A DNA stretch of 18,706 nucleotides from Ruminococcus sp. AF41-9 (lineage in GTDB: Bacteria > Bacillota > Clostridia > Lachnospirales > Lachnospiraceae): contig NZ_QUDO01000070.1 of NCBI RefSeq assembly GCF_003477525.1, positions 1 through 18,706 of the forward strand, given 5' to 3'. Numbering within the stretch: position 1 is the stretch's first letter; each line of letters begins with the position of its first letter. Shown here in pieces: positions 7,133 through 14,076 of the stretch. The notes beneath the pieces are model-generated. The model made no database searches. It saw nothing but the letters and a program-made list of their open reading frames with translations, and had not been told where the DNA came from. The translations under genes were made by a program, and so were the position numbers.

Positions 7133-8215
7133 TCAGGGCTGAAATACTTCACCGTTTACTACATGAAAAACCTTATTGATATGAAACTGATGACTCACAA
7201 AATCATCCAGTCCGGTACAGGTGATCATAGTCTGAATATTGTGGATACTTTCCAGAAGATAATTCTGCCTGCTGCTGTCCAGCTCTGAAAGAACATCATC
7301 CAGCAGCAGGATCGGAGTATCTTTTATTTTTTGTTTCACAATATAGATTTCTGACAGTTTCAGCGAGAGTGCTGCTGTACGCTGCTGACCCTGAGAACCA
7401 TATTTACGGATATCGATCCCGTTTGCCTTTACACAAAGATCATCCCTGTGAGGTCCCACAGAGGTCAGCTTCATGCGCATATCTTTCTCTCTGTTTGAGG
7501 CAGTCATACGCTCCAGTTCTTCTTCCGCGCAGCTTGGTTCATAAATCACTTCCAGTTCTTCCACCCCACCTGTAAGATTCCTGTGGATTTTCTGAATGAC
7601 TTCATTCAGCTCTTGAACAAACGCCTGACGCTTTTTGATGATCCGCCGTCCATATTCTGTCATCTGCATATCCCAGATATCCAGTGTATCTTTTAATTCC
7701 GGCCGTACATAAAGATCTTTCAGAAGCTTATTTCTCTGGTTTACAATATGATTATAAGAAGCCAGATCCGTAAGATAGATCCTGTCCAGCTGGCAAAGTT
7801 CCAGATCAAGAAAACGCCTTCTTTCTCCGGGACCATTTTTAATAATATTTAAATCCTCGGGAGAAAAGAACACCAGATTTACTACTCCAAACAGTTCACT
7901 GGCTTTTTTTATCGGCAGTCCATTGATCGCGACTCCCTTTGCCTTATTTTTCCTGAGGTGCATGTCAACCTTATAGGACAGTTCATTTCTCTTTACCATC
8001 ATCCTGATATGCGCATCCTCTTCTCCGAAGCGGATCACTTCTTTATCTTTGCTTCCTTTGTGTGACTTCGTAGTCCCGCACAGGTAAAGAGATTCCAGAA
8101 TGTTCGTTTTCCCCTGAGCATTATCTCCGTAAAAAATATTGGTTCCCTGGTCGAAATTCACTTCCAGGGAATCATAATTTCTAAAATTTTTTAACTGAAC
8201 GGATTCAATATACAT
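7133..8215 (-). CDS. recF: DNA replication and repair protein RecF
   Basis: 360 residues, normal length. RecF is an SMC/Rad50-like ATPase that binds gapped DNA and, with RecO and RecR, helps load RecA at stalled or damaged forks. Visible: Walker A GDNAQGKT (30-37), ABC-type signature YGSQGQQRT (272-280) and Walker B ILLLDDVLSELD (302-313). The N-terminal MYIESVQLKNFRNY is typical. The ATG is only 4 bases after the stop of the S4 gene, so translation is probably coupled, with AGGTGA inside the end of that gene as the ribosome-binding site. The next gene leftward is not gyrB, as is common, but the TPR/AAA+ protein. Confidence 0.97.
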   Translation of the reverse strand: MYIESVQLKNFRNYDSLEVNFDQGTNIFYGDNAQGKTNILESLYLCGTTKSHKGSKDKEVIRFGEEDAHIRMMVKRNELSYKVDMHLRKNKAKGVAINGLPIKKASELFGVVNLVFFSPEDLNIIKNGPGERRRFLDLELCQLDRIYLTDLASYNHIVNQRNKLLKDLYVRPELKDTLDIWDMQMTEYGRRIIKKRQAFVQELNEVIQKIHRNLTGGVEELEVIYEPSCAEEELERMTASNREKDMRMKLTSVGPHRDDLCVKANGIDIRKYGSQGQQRTAALSLKLSEIYIVKQKIKDTPILLLDDVLSELDSSRQNYLLESIHNIQTMITCTGLDDFVSHQFHINKVFHVVNGEVFQP

Positions 8216-8219
8216 GCAG

Positions 8220-8429
8220 TCACCTGATCACTTTGATTTCTTTCCCGTCATAAGAGACAACATCTCCCTCATAAACTTTACGGCCGCGGCGTACATCCAC
8301 TTCACCGTTTACTTTTACAAGTCCGTCTGTGATCACATATTTCGCTTCTACCCCGTCTTCCACAAGGCTGGCAAGTTTCAGTAACTGCCCCAGTTTGATA
8401 AATTCGTCTCTGATCTTGATTTCTTCCAT
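8220..8429 (-). CDS. rlbA: small S4-domain RNA-binding protein (RlbA/YaaA type)
   Basis: 69 residues, almost all one S4 fold: IKLGQLLKLASLVEDGVEAK, then GLVKVNGEVDVRRGRKVYEGDVV. Members of this family sit between dnaN and recF in many Firmicutes. The Bacillus protein has been linked to ribosome (large subunit) maturation, so RNA binding is likely. It starts 15 bases after the dnaN stop with GGGAG upstream of its ATG, within the dnaN-recF unit. Confidence 0.92.
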   Translation of the reverse strand: MEEIKIRDEFIKLGQLLKLASLVEDGVEAKYVITDGLVKVNGEVDVRRGRKVYEGDVVSYDGKEIKVIR

Positions 8430-8444
8430 TTTTCTTTACTCCCT

Positions 8445-9560
8445 CTATCTTGTCTGATTCTGGTTGATATTGACAGGCAGAATCAGATATGTGTAACTCT
8501 CCTCATCATCCCGGATAAAGCATGGTGCTTTTGGATTTACGAGGTAGATATTGATTGTTTCATCGTCAATGACTTTCAGTGCATCAATTAAAAATCTCGG
8601 GTTAAAACCAATCAGGATATCTTTTCCTTCTTTGCTGATATCAATACTTTCATTCATGGAACCCATTGCAGAATCAATGCGAAGTTCCATTGTAGTATCC
8701 GTAATCTCAATAATGATCGGTTTCTTTTCTCCCTCTCTTACCAGAAGTGTGGCTCTGTCGATACAGTCCAGAAATTCTTTCTTGTTGATCGTAAGTTTTG
8801 TCTCGTAATCACTGGAAAGCATCTGATCAATTCTGAAATATTCTCCGTCGATCAGTCTGGAAACAACCATGGTCTGGTCAAATTCAAACAGAATATGGTT
8901 TTTGGAAAAATAAATATTTACCATATTGTCAACTTCACCGGACAGGATCTTGCTGATTTCGTTCAGGGTTTTACCAGGTACCACCACTTTGCGGTCAGCA
9001 TAATCTTTCTTCAGTTCCATACGTCTGATTGCAATACGATGTCCGTCAAGAGATACCACCTTCAGGAAGTTGTCTTTGATTTCAAAAAGTTCTCCTGTCA
9101 TCAGTTTGTTTGTCTCGTTAGATGCAATAGAGAATATTGTCTGACGAATCATCTCTTTTAAGGTAAATTGAGAAACAGTTAATGCCTCTTCCTTTTCAAT
9201 AATTGGGAGATACGCAAAATCTTCTCCGGATTTACCAGGAATTGTGAATTTTGCTTTTTCACAGGTGATGGTGGCAGTAAGTTTCTCATCTGTCCGGATT
9301 GTAACATTGTTGTCCGGAAGTCTTCTGATGATTTCATAAAGAATTTTGGCATCTAATGCCACCATTCCTTTTTCTTCAATGGTACCTTCTACGATTGTTT
9401 CAATACCAAGTTCCATATCATTGGTAGTAAATTTAATCTGACTGGTAGTTGCATCTATCAAAATACATTCCAGAATTGGCATGGTTGTTTTGGAAGGAAC
9501 TGCTTTCAGGGAGATACTGACACTTTTGAGTAAACTGTTTTTGGTACATATGATTTTCAT
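8445..9560 (-). CDS. dnaN: DNA polymerase III beta sliding clamp
   Basis: 371 residues, the family's usual size. It forms the ring dimer that tethers polymerase III to DNA and recruits other replication proteins. The start MKIICTKNSLL, the middle motif VSLDGHRIAIR and the end SYTYLILPV are characteristic. The frame stays open upstream to 9797, but that stretch is the DnaA-box region and has no family similarity. The ATG at 9560 follows AGAAAGGAAG at the right distance. It is second after dnaA and followed closely by the S4 gene and recF. Confidence 0.96.
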   Translation of the reverse strand: MKIICTKNSLLKSVSISLKAVPSKTTMPILECILIDATTSQIKFTTNDMELGIETIVEGTIEEKGMVALDAKILYEIIRRLPDNNVTIRTDEKLTATITCEKAKFTIPGKSGEDFAYLPIIEKEEALTVSQFTLKEMIRQTIFSIASNETNKLMTGELFEIKDNFLKVVSLDGHRIAIRRMELKKDYADRKVVVPGKTLNEISKILSGEVDNMVNIYFSKNHILFEFDQTMVVSRLIDGEYFRIDQMLSSDYETKLTINKKEFLDCIDRATLLVREGEKKPIIIEITDTTMELRIDSAMGSMNESIDISKEGKDILIGFNPRFLIDALKVIDDETINIYLVNPKAPCFIRDDEESYTYLILPVNINQNQTR

Positions 9561-9562
9561 AA

Positions 9563-9841
9563 TGTGTATAACTTCCTTTCTGGGTGATGTGTTTTTTTTA
9601 TAGAGAAAGATATAAAAGAAATCCGTCGTAGCCGCCGTAGGGAATGTGAATATGTGAATAACTCCAAAAAATGTTGATTTTTCAAGGGTTTCGAGTATGG
9701 ATAACTTCGTGTATAGAGTCACGTAAACTATGTGAATAACTTGTGTACAACTTTCCGGCCAAAAAAGGGGGAAAAAGTTATTCACATTCATCCACATAGA
9801 ATCAACATATTATCCACATGAAATACACAGAGTTATCCTCA
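9563..9841. other. oriC part 2: DnaA-box cluster between dnaA and dnaN
   Basis: Against the consensus TTATCCACA: an exact box at 9810-9818 (+); TTATTCACA at 9778-9786 (+), and on the minus strand at 9731-9739 and 9653-9661; TTATCCATA at 9696-9704 (-); TTATACACA at 9563-9571 (-); TCATCCACA at 9788-9796 (+); TTATCCTCA at 9833-9841 (+). Boxes on the dnaA side point mostly one way and those on the dnaN side the other. It matches the bipartite layout known from Bacillus, where unwinding takes place in the dnaA-dnaN gap. No clear DnaA-trio was seen. Confidence 0.8.
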
Positions 9842-10132
9842 TCCCTGTGGATTAATTTTTTTCTTCAATGTATCAATGGTGTTTTTCAGGTTTTCGTCAT
9901 TGGCGATTTCTTTTTCAATTTTATCAATTCCGTGCATAACTGTGGTATGATCCCGGTTTCCCAGATTTTTTCCAATTGTTTTCAACGGTGTTGATATGAT
10001 TTCACGGCAGAGATACATGGCAATCTGGCGAGGAGTTACGATTTTGGAATTTCGTTTATTTCCGGCGAGGTCATCTACAGAAAGGTCAAAGTGTTCTGCG
10101 ACCATGGAAATAATGTAATCGGGTGTGATCAC
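9839..10132 (-). CDS. dnaA: DnaA 3' part: DNA-binding domain IV, frame-shifted fragment
   Basis: 97 residues matching the C-terminal domain of DnaA: the basic loop and helices SKIVTPRQIAMYLCREI (29-45) and the signature GNRDHTTVMHGIDKI (58-72), which reads the DnaA box. It is not a separate family; it continues the gene at 10129-11193 in a different frame. Its first possible start, GTG at 10130-10132, overlaps the TGA of the upstream part (GTGA), so re-initiation is possible in principle, but there is no clear ribosome-binding site and this would give a DNA-binding domain detached from the ATPase. See the neighbouring entry for the likely missing base. Confidence 0.9.
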   Translation of the reverse strand: MITPDYIISMVAEHFDLSVDDLAGNKRNSKIVTPRQIAMYLCREIISTPLKTIGKNLGNRDHTTVMHGIDKIEKEIANDENLKNTIDTLKKKINPQG

Positions 10133-11193
10133 CTTTTTTTCATCCGGTGAATGATATCTTTCAGCGCCTGTTCTGCCAGTTCCAGTGTAACTTCTTTTTT
10201 TTCCAGTTTGGCAAAAGCCATGACTTTGTTGATGGCACCTTCGAGTTCTCGAATATTGGATTTAATATTGTTTGCAATATATTTAATGACATCTTCATTG
10301 ATATCATAACCATCCATTTCTTCTTTTTTATGAAGAATTGCCATACGTGTTTCATAGTCCGGAAGGGTAATATCTGCGATCAGGCCCCATTCGAATCGGG
10401 AACGGAAACGTTCTTCCAGGATTTCCATGTCCTTCGGCGGTTTATCAGAGGAAATAATAATCTGCTTTTTGGCACTGTGAAGGCTGTTAAATGTGTGGAA
10501 AAATTCTTCCTGTGTAGATTCCTTTCCTATAATAAACTGGATATCGTCGACCAGAAGAACGTCAATGTTTCTGTATTTTTCACGGAATTTGGTCATGGCT
10601 GAGTTGTTTCCGTTACGGATAGTTTCGATCAGTTCGTTTGTAAATTCCTCACTGGTGACATAAAGAACCTTGCTGTTTTCATTATGATCAATAATAAAAT
10701 GAGCAATGGAATGCATCAAATGTGTCTTTCCAAGACCGGCACCACCGTAGATAAACAGCGGATTGTAGGTATCTCCTGGAGATTCGGCTACAGCAAGAGC
10801 TGCTGCCTGGGCAAATTTATTGTTACTTCCGACTACAAAAGTGTCGAAAGTGTATTTCGGATTTAAATGAGCTTCTTCGCAGCGGGCGTCCTGAGACTGT
10901 GCTTTCGGAGAAACTGGATCTTTTTTTGGTACATCTTCAGGTAAAATGAAGTTGATATCACATTTTTCCATTCCAGTGACTTCGCTGATGGTAACCTGAA
11001 GAGGAAGTTTGTATTTTTTACTGATATAATTGAGACCTACCTGTTCAGACGGAACAATAATCGTCACAACATTGCCTTCAACCTGGTAAACAGTGAGAGG
11101 TTTCAGCCAGGTGTTGAAGGAAACATCGGACAGTTCATGTTCCGTTTTCACAATTTGAAGGATTTCGTCCCATTTTTCCACAACTTTGTTCAT
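10129..11193 (-). CDS. dnaA: chromosomal replication initiator DnaA, domains I-III (frame broken)
   Basis: 354 residues: domain I (1-80, KWDEIL and SFNTWLKPL), linker (82-110), then AAA+ domain III with Walker A GGAGLGKTH (150-158), Walker B LLVDDIQF (213-220), sensor SSD (248-250) and arginine-finger box ERFRSRF (261-267). DnaA-ATP binds DnaA boxes and melts oriC. The frame stops at TGA 10129-10131, before domain IV, which continues in another frame. Together the parts give about 450 residues, the normal length. Adding one C in CACCGG near 10146 would read DIIHPDEKKVITP, like family linkers; adding an A to the A7 run (10134-10140) would also join the frames but give HRMKKKVITP. An assembly error or a real mutation fit. 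The start is preceded by GGGAGA. Confidence 0.93.
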   Translation of the reverse strand: MNKVVEKWDEILQIVKTEHELSDVSFNTWLKPLTVYQVEGNVVTIIVPSEQVGLNYISKKYKLPLQVTISEVTGMEKCDINFILPEDVPKKDPVSPKAQSQDARCEEAHLNPKYTFDTFVVGSNNKFAQAAALAVAESPGDTYNPLFIYGGAGLGKTHLMHSIAHFIIDHNENSKVLYVTSEEFTNELIETIRNGNNSAMTKFREKYRNIDVLLVDDIQFIIGKESTQEEFFHTFNSLHSAKKQIIISSDKPPKDMEILEERFRSRFEWGLIADITLPDYETRMAILHKKEEMDGYDINEDVIKYIANNIKSNIRELEGAINKVMAFAKLEKKEVTLELAEQALKDIIHRMKKR

Positions 11194-11236
11194 TTTTGGT
11201 TCTCCCGGTTTCTTTTGCTTCTATATAATAAGTAGA

Positions 11237-11279
11237 GATTGGTTTGCTAAAAGTACTGTATACTTTCCGCAAACCAATC
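11237..11279. promoter_or_regulatory. strong hairpin/palindrome in the dnaA leader
   Basis: Perfect 11-bp arms GATTGGTTTGC (11237-11247) and GCAAACCAATC (11269-11279), with an inner stem AAAGTA/TACTTT. It lies 44 bases before the dnaA start and would fold in dnaA mRNA. No T run follows on either strand, so it is not a terminator. It could be an operator, an RNA control element, or the 5' hairpin of a rightward antisense RNA: a plus-strand TATAAT at 11224-11229 lies at the right distance, but without a -35. Confidence 0.6.
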
Positions 11280-11347
11280 ATATCCGATAACTGTTTTCAT
11301 GTAATTATCTGCCACCTGCCGGAAATCAGAAGATATCCACAACAGAT

Positions 11348-11378
11348 AAGCCGGAAAATTCGGTTAACCGGCTTTTTT
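11348..11378 (+). terminator. intrinsic terminator between dnaA and rpmH, rightward
   Basis: AAGCCGG (11348-11354) and CCGGCTT (11368-11374), loop 13, running into six T (11373-11378) on the plus strand. No plus-strand gene lies upstream of it, since dnaA is on the other strand. It may end a short antisense RNA or shield the origin from read-through. Confidence 0.7.
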
Positions 11379-11410
11379 CTGACAGATACAGTCCGTATTC
11401 TTCAAAAAAG

Positions 11411-11450
11411 ACATAAATATCCTTATATATATTATAATAAAATACAGCTT
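11411..11450. other. AT-rich stretch, possible dnaA promoter or unwinding region
   Basis: Nearly all A/T, with a minus-strand TATAAT at 11431-11436 that could be the dnaA -10. Candidate -35 hexamers are badly spaced (TTGCGA at 15 bases, TTGCAT at 20), so the promoter call is weak. It also suits easy strand opening next to the DnaA boxes. It would give a dnaA leader of about 230 bases. Confidence 0.3.
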
Positions 11451-11490
11451 TTCGCAATGCAAAATTGGTGAAAATAAAAAACAAAAAAAG

Positions 11491-11757
11491 TTATCCCCAT
11501 TTTCAATGTGGATTAGTGTGGATAACAGTGGATAAGGTTATTTTAGTTACCATAAGGCGGAATTATCCACTGGAAAACAGGAAAAATATGTGTATAATTT
11601 TATACACTGTCAAAAAAGCGGAAATAAGGGCTTTTTTTCAGAGTATGTGTAAAAAACGGGGGTAAAAAGTGGATAGATTTACGGGTAATCCACAAGTTAT
11701 CCACAAGTTATCCACAAAATGTGGATAATGTTACGTCAACCAAAAAATTCATCCACA
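11491..11757. other. oriC part 1: DnaA-box cluster between dnaA and rpmH
   Basis: Exact TTATCCACA at 11697-11705 (+), 11708-11716 (+), 11517-11525 (-) and 11720-11728 (-). One-mismatch boxes at 11491-11499, 11507-11515, 11527-11535, 11563-11571, 11686-11694 and 11749-11757, with an outlier at 11333-11341. Three consecutive boxes (11686, 11697, 11708) are spaced exactly 11 bases, followed by an inverted box. It is bordered by divergent dnaA and rpmH, the classic Firmicute origin site. No protein gene is seen in 11194-11888. Confidence 0.9.
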
Positions 11758-11797
11758 TTGGGGGTAAAAACAGAAAAAATGTTTCGTGAAATAGGAC

Positions 11798-11826
11798 TTG
11801 ACGAATCGGGTGTTTATGAATATAAT
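11798..11826 (+). promoter_or_regulatory. sigma-A promoter of rpmH
   Basis: TTGACG (11798-11803), a 17-base spacer and a perfect TATAAT (11821-11826). The rpmH start is 63 bases after the -10, with AAAGGAGGTG as a near-perfect ribosome-binding site at 11871-11880. It probably drives rpmH, rnpA and yidD. Confidence 0.9.
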
Positions 11827-11888
11827 TGAAATGATGTTCTAATAAGTAAAATTTAACATGGAAAATAGATAAAGGAGGTGCTTTACCT

Positions 11889-12023
11889 ATGAAAATGACA
11901 TTTCAGCCGAAAAAAAGATCAAGAGCGAAAGTTCATGGATTCAGAGCTCGTATGAGCACAAAAGGCGGACGTAAAGTTTTAGCTGCCAGAAGATTAAAAG
12001 GAAGAAAGCATTTATCAGCCTAA
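11889..12023 (+). CDS. rpmH: 50S ribosomal protein L34
   Basis: 44 residues, very basic: [20 protein letters not shown], then [20 protein letters not shown] and HLSA. This is the whole of L34, a small protein bound in the large subunit rRNA. The ATG is 8 bases after AAAGGAGGTG. It heads the plus-strand arm directly next to oriC and is followed by an attenuator-like hairpin before rnpA, which would let it be made in far greater amount than RnpA. Confidence 0.97.
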   Translation: MKMTFQPKKRSRAKVHGFRARMSTKGGRKVLAARRLKGRKHLSA

Positions 12024-12027
12024 GAAT

Positions 12028-12056
12028 AAGACCGCAGTTAATGTGGTCTTTTCTTC
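12028..12056 (+). terminator. attenuator-like terminator between rpmH and rnpA
   Basis: AAGACCGCA (12028-12036) pairs with TGTGGTCTT (12042-12050), 9 bp with one G-U, loop GTTAA, followed by TTCTTCTCTT. The tract is broken by C, so partial termination is expected, fitting high L34 and low RnpA output. Confidence 0.65.
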
Positions 12057-12086
12057 TCTTAAAAGAGATATGTGAAGGAGGATTCT

Positions 12087-12449
12087 ATGCATAAGTCAGA
12101 GTCCTTAAAAAAAAATCAAGATTTTCAAAAAGTATATAAAAATGGAACATCAAAAGGTAATCGGTTTCTGGTGATGTACGTGCTGAAAAATCAGTACATG
12201 AAGAATCGTCTGGGAATATCAGTAAGTAAAAAAGTAGGGAATAGTGTGGTTCGCCACAGACTCACCAGATTGATCAGAGAAAGTTATCGTTTACATGAAG
12301 CAGAATTTGATGACAGTTTAGACATTGTAGTAGTTGCGCGCCCGCTGGCGAAGGACAGAAGCTATAAGGAGATAGAGAGTGCCCTTATGCATCTGGCAGG
12401 CAAACATAATATAGCAGGTAAGAACCATGATCAAGAAATTGCTGATTAA
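12087..12449 (+). CDS. rnpA: ribonuclease P protein component
   Basis: 120 residues. It is the protein subunit of RNase P, which helps the catalytic RNA remove 5' leaders from tRNA precursors. Typical: [14 protein letters not shown] near the start, [29 protein letters not shown] in the middle (the basic RNR-type motif, here with His, RHR), and DIVVVARP. The ATG at 12087 is chosen because GAAGGAGG (12074-12081) precedes it; an in-frame GTG at 12072 would use the same bases. Its end overlaps the start of yidD by 23 bases. Confidence 0.95.
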   Translation: MHKSESLKKNQDFQKVYKNGTSKGNRFLVMYVLKNQYMKNRLGISVSKKVGNSVVRHRLTRLIRESYRLHEAEFDDSLDIVVVARPLAKDRSYKEIESALMHLAGKHNIAGKNHDQEIAD

Positions 12450-12639
12450 GATGATCAGACTCTATCAAAAGTATTTATCACCGATGAAGAGAACAAAATG
12501 TCCTTATATTCCCACATGTTCTCAATATGGTTTAGAAGCAATTGAAAAATATGGTGCATTCAAGGGAAGCCTTCTTGCGGTCTGGAGGATACTTCGCTGT
12601 AATCCTTTCTCCCATGGAGGCTACGACCCTGTACCGTAA
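12427..12639 (+). CDS. yidD: membrane protein insertion efficiency factor YidD
   Basis: 70 residues. It has the family pattern: an amphipathic N-terminus ([19 protein letters not shown]), [19 protein letters not shown] with two of its conserved cysteines, and [17 protein letters not shown] at the end. YidD is a small peripheral inner-face membrane protein thought to help YidC-dependent insertion. It overlaps rnpA, as in most bacteria, and is followed by a structured leader before yidC. Confidence 0.95.
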   Translation: MIKKLLIKMIRLYQKYLSPMKRTKCPYIPTCSQYGLEAIEKYGAFKGSLLAVWRILRCNPFSHGGYDPVP

Positions 12640-12754
12640 AAGACAACGTTACCGAACATGACATGGATGAACGGTAACGAGACAGGAATGTACTTGACTT
12701 GAAAAACTAAATATGGAAAAGGAACCTCCTGTCATTTAAGGATTCTAGGAGGAA
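12640..12754 (+). promoter_or_regulatory. structured leader before yidC with Shine-Dalgarno pairing
   Basis: An 8-bp hairpin CGTTACCG (12647-12654)/CGGTAACG (12672-12679). Then GACAGGA (12681-12687) can pair with TCCTGTC (12727-12733), while CCTCCT (12725-12730) can pair with the ribosome-binding site AGGAGG (12747-12752). The two pairings share bases, so they exclude each other. A 14-codon frame, ATG 12658 to TGA 12702, lies inside, with no visible ribosome-binding site. No T run, so translation rather than transcription would be affected. Confidence 0.4.
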
Positions 12755-14056
12755 ATGAACTTGGAAATGATTTTAGCGACAAAGAGCAGCACTCCTATTA
12801 TCGGTCAGCTTGCGACCGTCATGGGATGGATCATGGATGGTATCTACAGACTTCTGAACGTTTTTGGCATTCAGAATATCGGTCTTTGCATTATCATCTT
12901 CAGTATCCTTATTTATGCTCTTATGACTCCACTGCAGATCAAACAGCAGAAGTTTTCCAAACTGAGTGCGATCATGCAGCCGGAGCTTCAGAAGATTCAG
13001 AAGAAGTATAAGGGAAAGAACGACCAGGCATCCATGCAGAAGATGCAGGAAGAGACACAGGCTGTATATCAGAAATACGGCGTATCTCCGACTGGAAGCT
13101 GCGTACAGCTTGCGATTCAGTTCCCTATTTTGATGGCATTATATCAGGTTATCTATAAGATTCCGGCATATGTTGGAAGTGTAAAAGATATTCTTGCATC
13201 CGCAGTTACCAGCATTACAGGTGTCAGCGGATATACAGAGATCCTGCAGCAGTTCATCACAGATAATAAGATGACCAGAGTTCAGCTTGTTATGGATGGA
13301 AGCAATGCCACAAGCAATTCTGTAACAGACTTTTTATACGCTTTATCACCGTCCCAGTGGAAGACTCTTGCTGAGACAAGCCAGTTTTCCGGATTTACGG
13401 ATACACTGAACAGCACAGCAAAAGAGATTTCACATGTACAGAACTTCTTTGGACTGAACATTGCTGATCAGCCGCTGACTTATATCAAAGCCGCTTTTGT
13501 AGGAGGATCTATTCTTATCGCAATCGCTGCAATCCTGATTCCGATCCTTGCATGGGCGACTCAGATGATCAACTTAAAGCTGATGCCTCAGGCTGCACAG
13601 CAGGGAAGCGGAGATGCACAGCAGGATGCAATGATGAACTCCATGAAGACCATGAACACAGTAATGCCGCTGATGTCAGCCGTATTCTGTTTCACATTCC
13701 CGGTAGGTCTTGGTATTTACTGGGTTGCAAGTGCAGCAGTTCGAAGTGTACAGCAGCTTATCATTAACAAACACATGGACAAGATTCAGGTTGAAGATCT
13801 GATCAGTGAGAATATGAAGAAGATGGAAAAGAAACGTGAAAAAGCGGGACTTCCACCTCAGAAGATCACCAATCAGGCTCATCAGAGTGTGAAGAATATC
13901 AATAAGATTGAAAAAGGCAGCAGCAATACAGATGCAGCTACCAGAGCACAGAAAGTAGAAGAATCTTACCAGAAAGCATCCAATGCAAAACCAGGCAGCA
14001 TCACAGCCAAGGCAAACATGGTAAAGACATTTGATGAACGTAATAAGAAGAAGTAG
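12755..14056 (+). CDS. yidC: membrane protein insertase YidC/Oxa1/SpoIIIJ
   Basis: 433 residues (431 if started at TTG 12761, which sits 8 bases after AGGAGG; the ATG at 12755 sits only 2 after it). YidC inserts and folds membrane proteins alone or with Sec. Hydrophobic segments are near 39-60, 120-140, 245-270 and 300-330, with the family motif PTGSCVQLAIQFPILMALY. There is no lipobox cysteine at the N-terminus, unlike Bacillus SpoIIIJ. The loop between the second and third segments is long (about 145-240), and a basic tail of about 95 residues (KKMEKKREK to RNKKK) suits ribosome binding. The groove arginine of Bacillus YidC aligns with Tyr54. khpB follows after 20 bases. Confidence 0.95.
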   Translation: MNLEMILATKSSTPIIGQLATVMGWIMDGIYRLLNVFGIQNIGLCIIIFSILIYALMTPLQIKQQKFSKLSAIMQPELQKIQKKYKGKNDQASMQKMQEETQAVYQKYGVSPTGSCVQLAIQFPILMALYQVIYKIPAYVGSVKDILASAVTSITGVSGYTEILQQFITDNKMTRVQLVMDGSNATSNSVTDFLYALSPSQWKTLAETSQFSGFTDTLNSTAKEISHVQNFFGLNIADQPLTYIKAAFVGGSILIAIAAILIPILAWATQMINLKLMPQAAQQGSGDAQQDAMMNSMKTMNTVMPLMSAVFCFTFPVGLGIYWVASAAVRSVQQLIINKHMDKIQVEDLISENMKKMEKKREKAGLPPQKITNQAHQSVKNINKIEKGSSNTDAATRAQKVEESYQKASNAKPGSITAKANMVKTFDERNKKK

Positions 14057-14076
14057 TCAGGAACGGAGGGGTTGGC

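Noticed and set aside
9561..9797. 79-residue N-terminal extension of DnaN
   Set aside because: It is the translated DnaA-box region; the family start MKIICTKN at 9560 has a proper ribosome-binding site.
10134..10143. Programmed -1 frameshift signal in dnaA at the A7 run
   Set aside because: Zero-frame codons ATG AAA AAA AGG do not give the A-AAA-AAG arrangement, no downstream stem was seen, and a missing C gives a more family-like linker. Not excluded, only less likely.
11465..11665. 66-aa plus-strand frame in the dnaA-rpmH gap
   Set aside because: It translates the DnaA boxes; no ribosome-binding site or family likeness.
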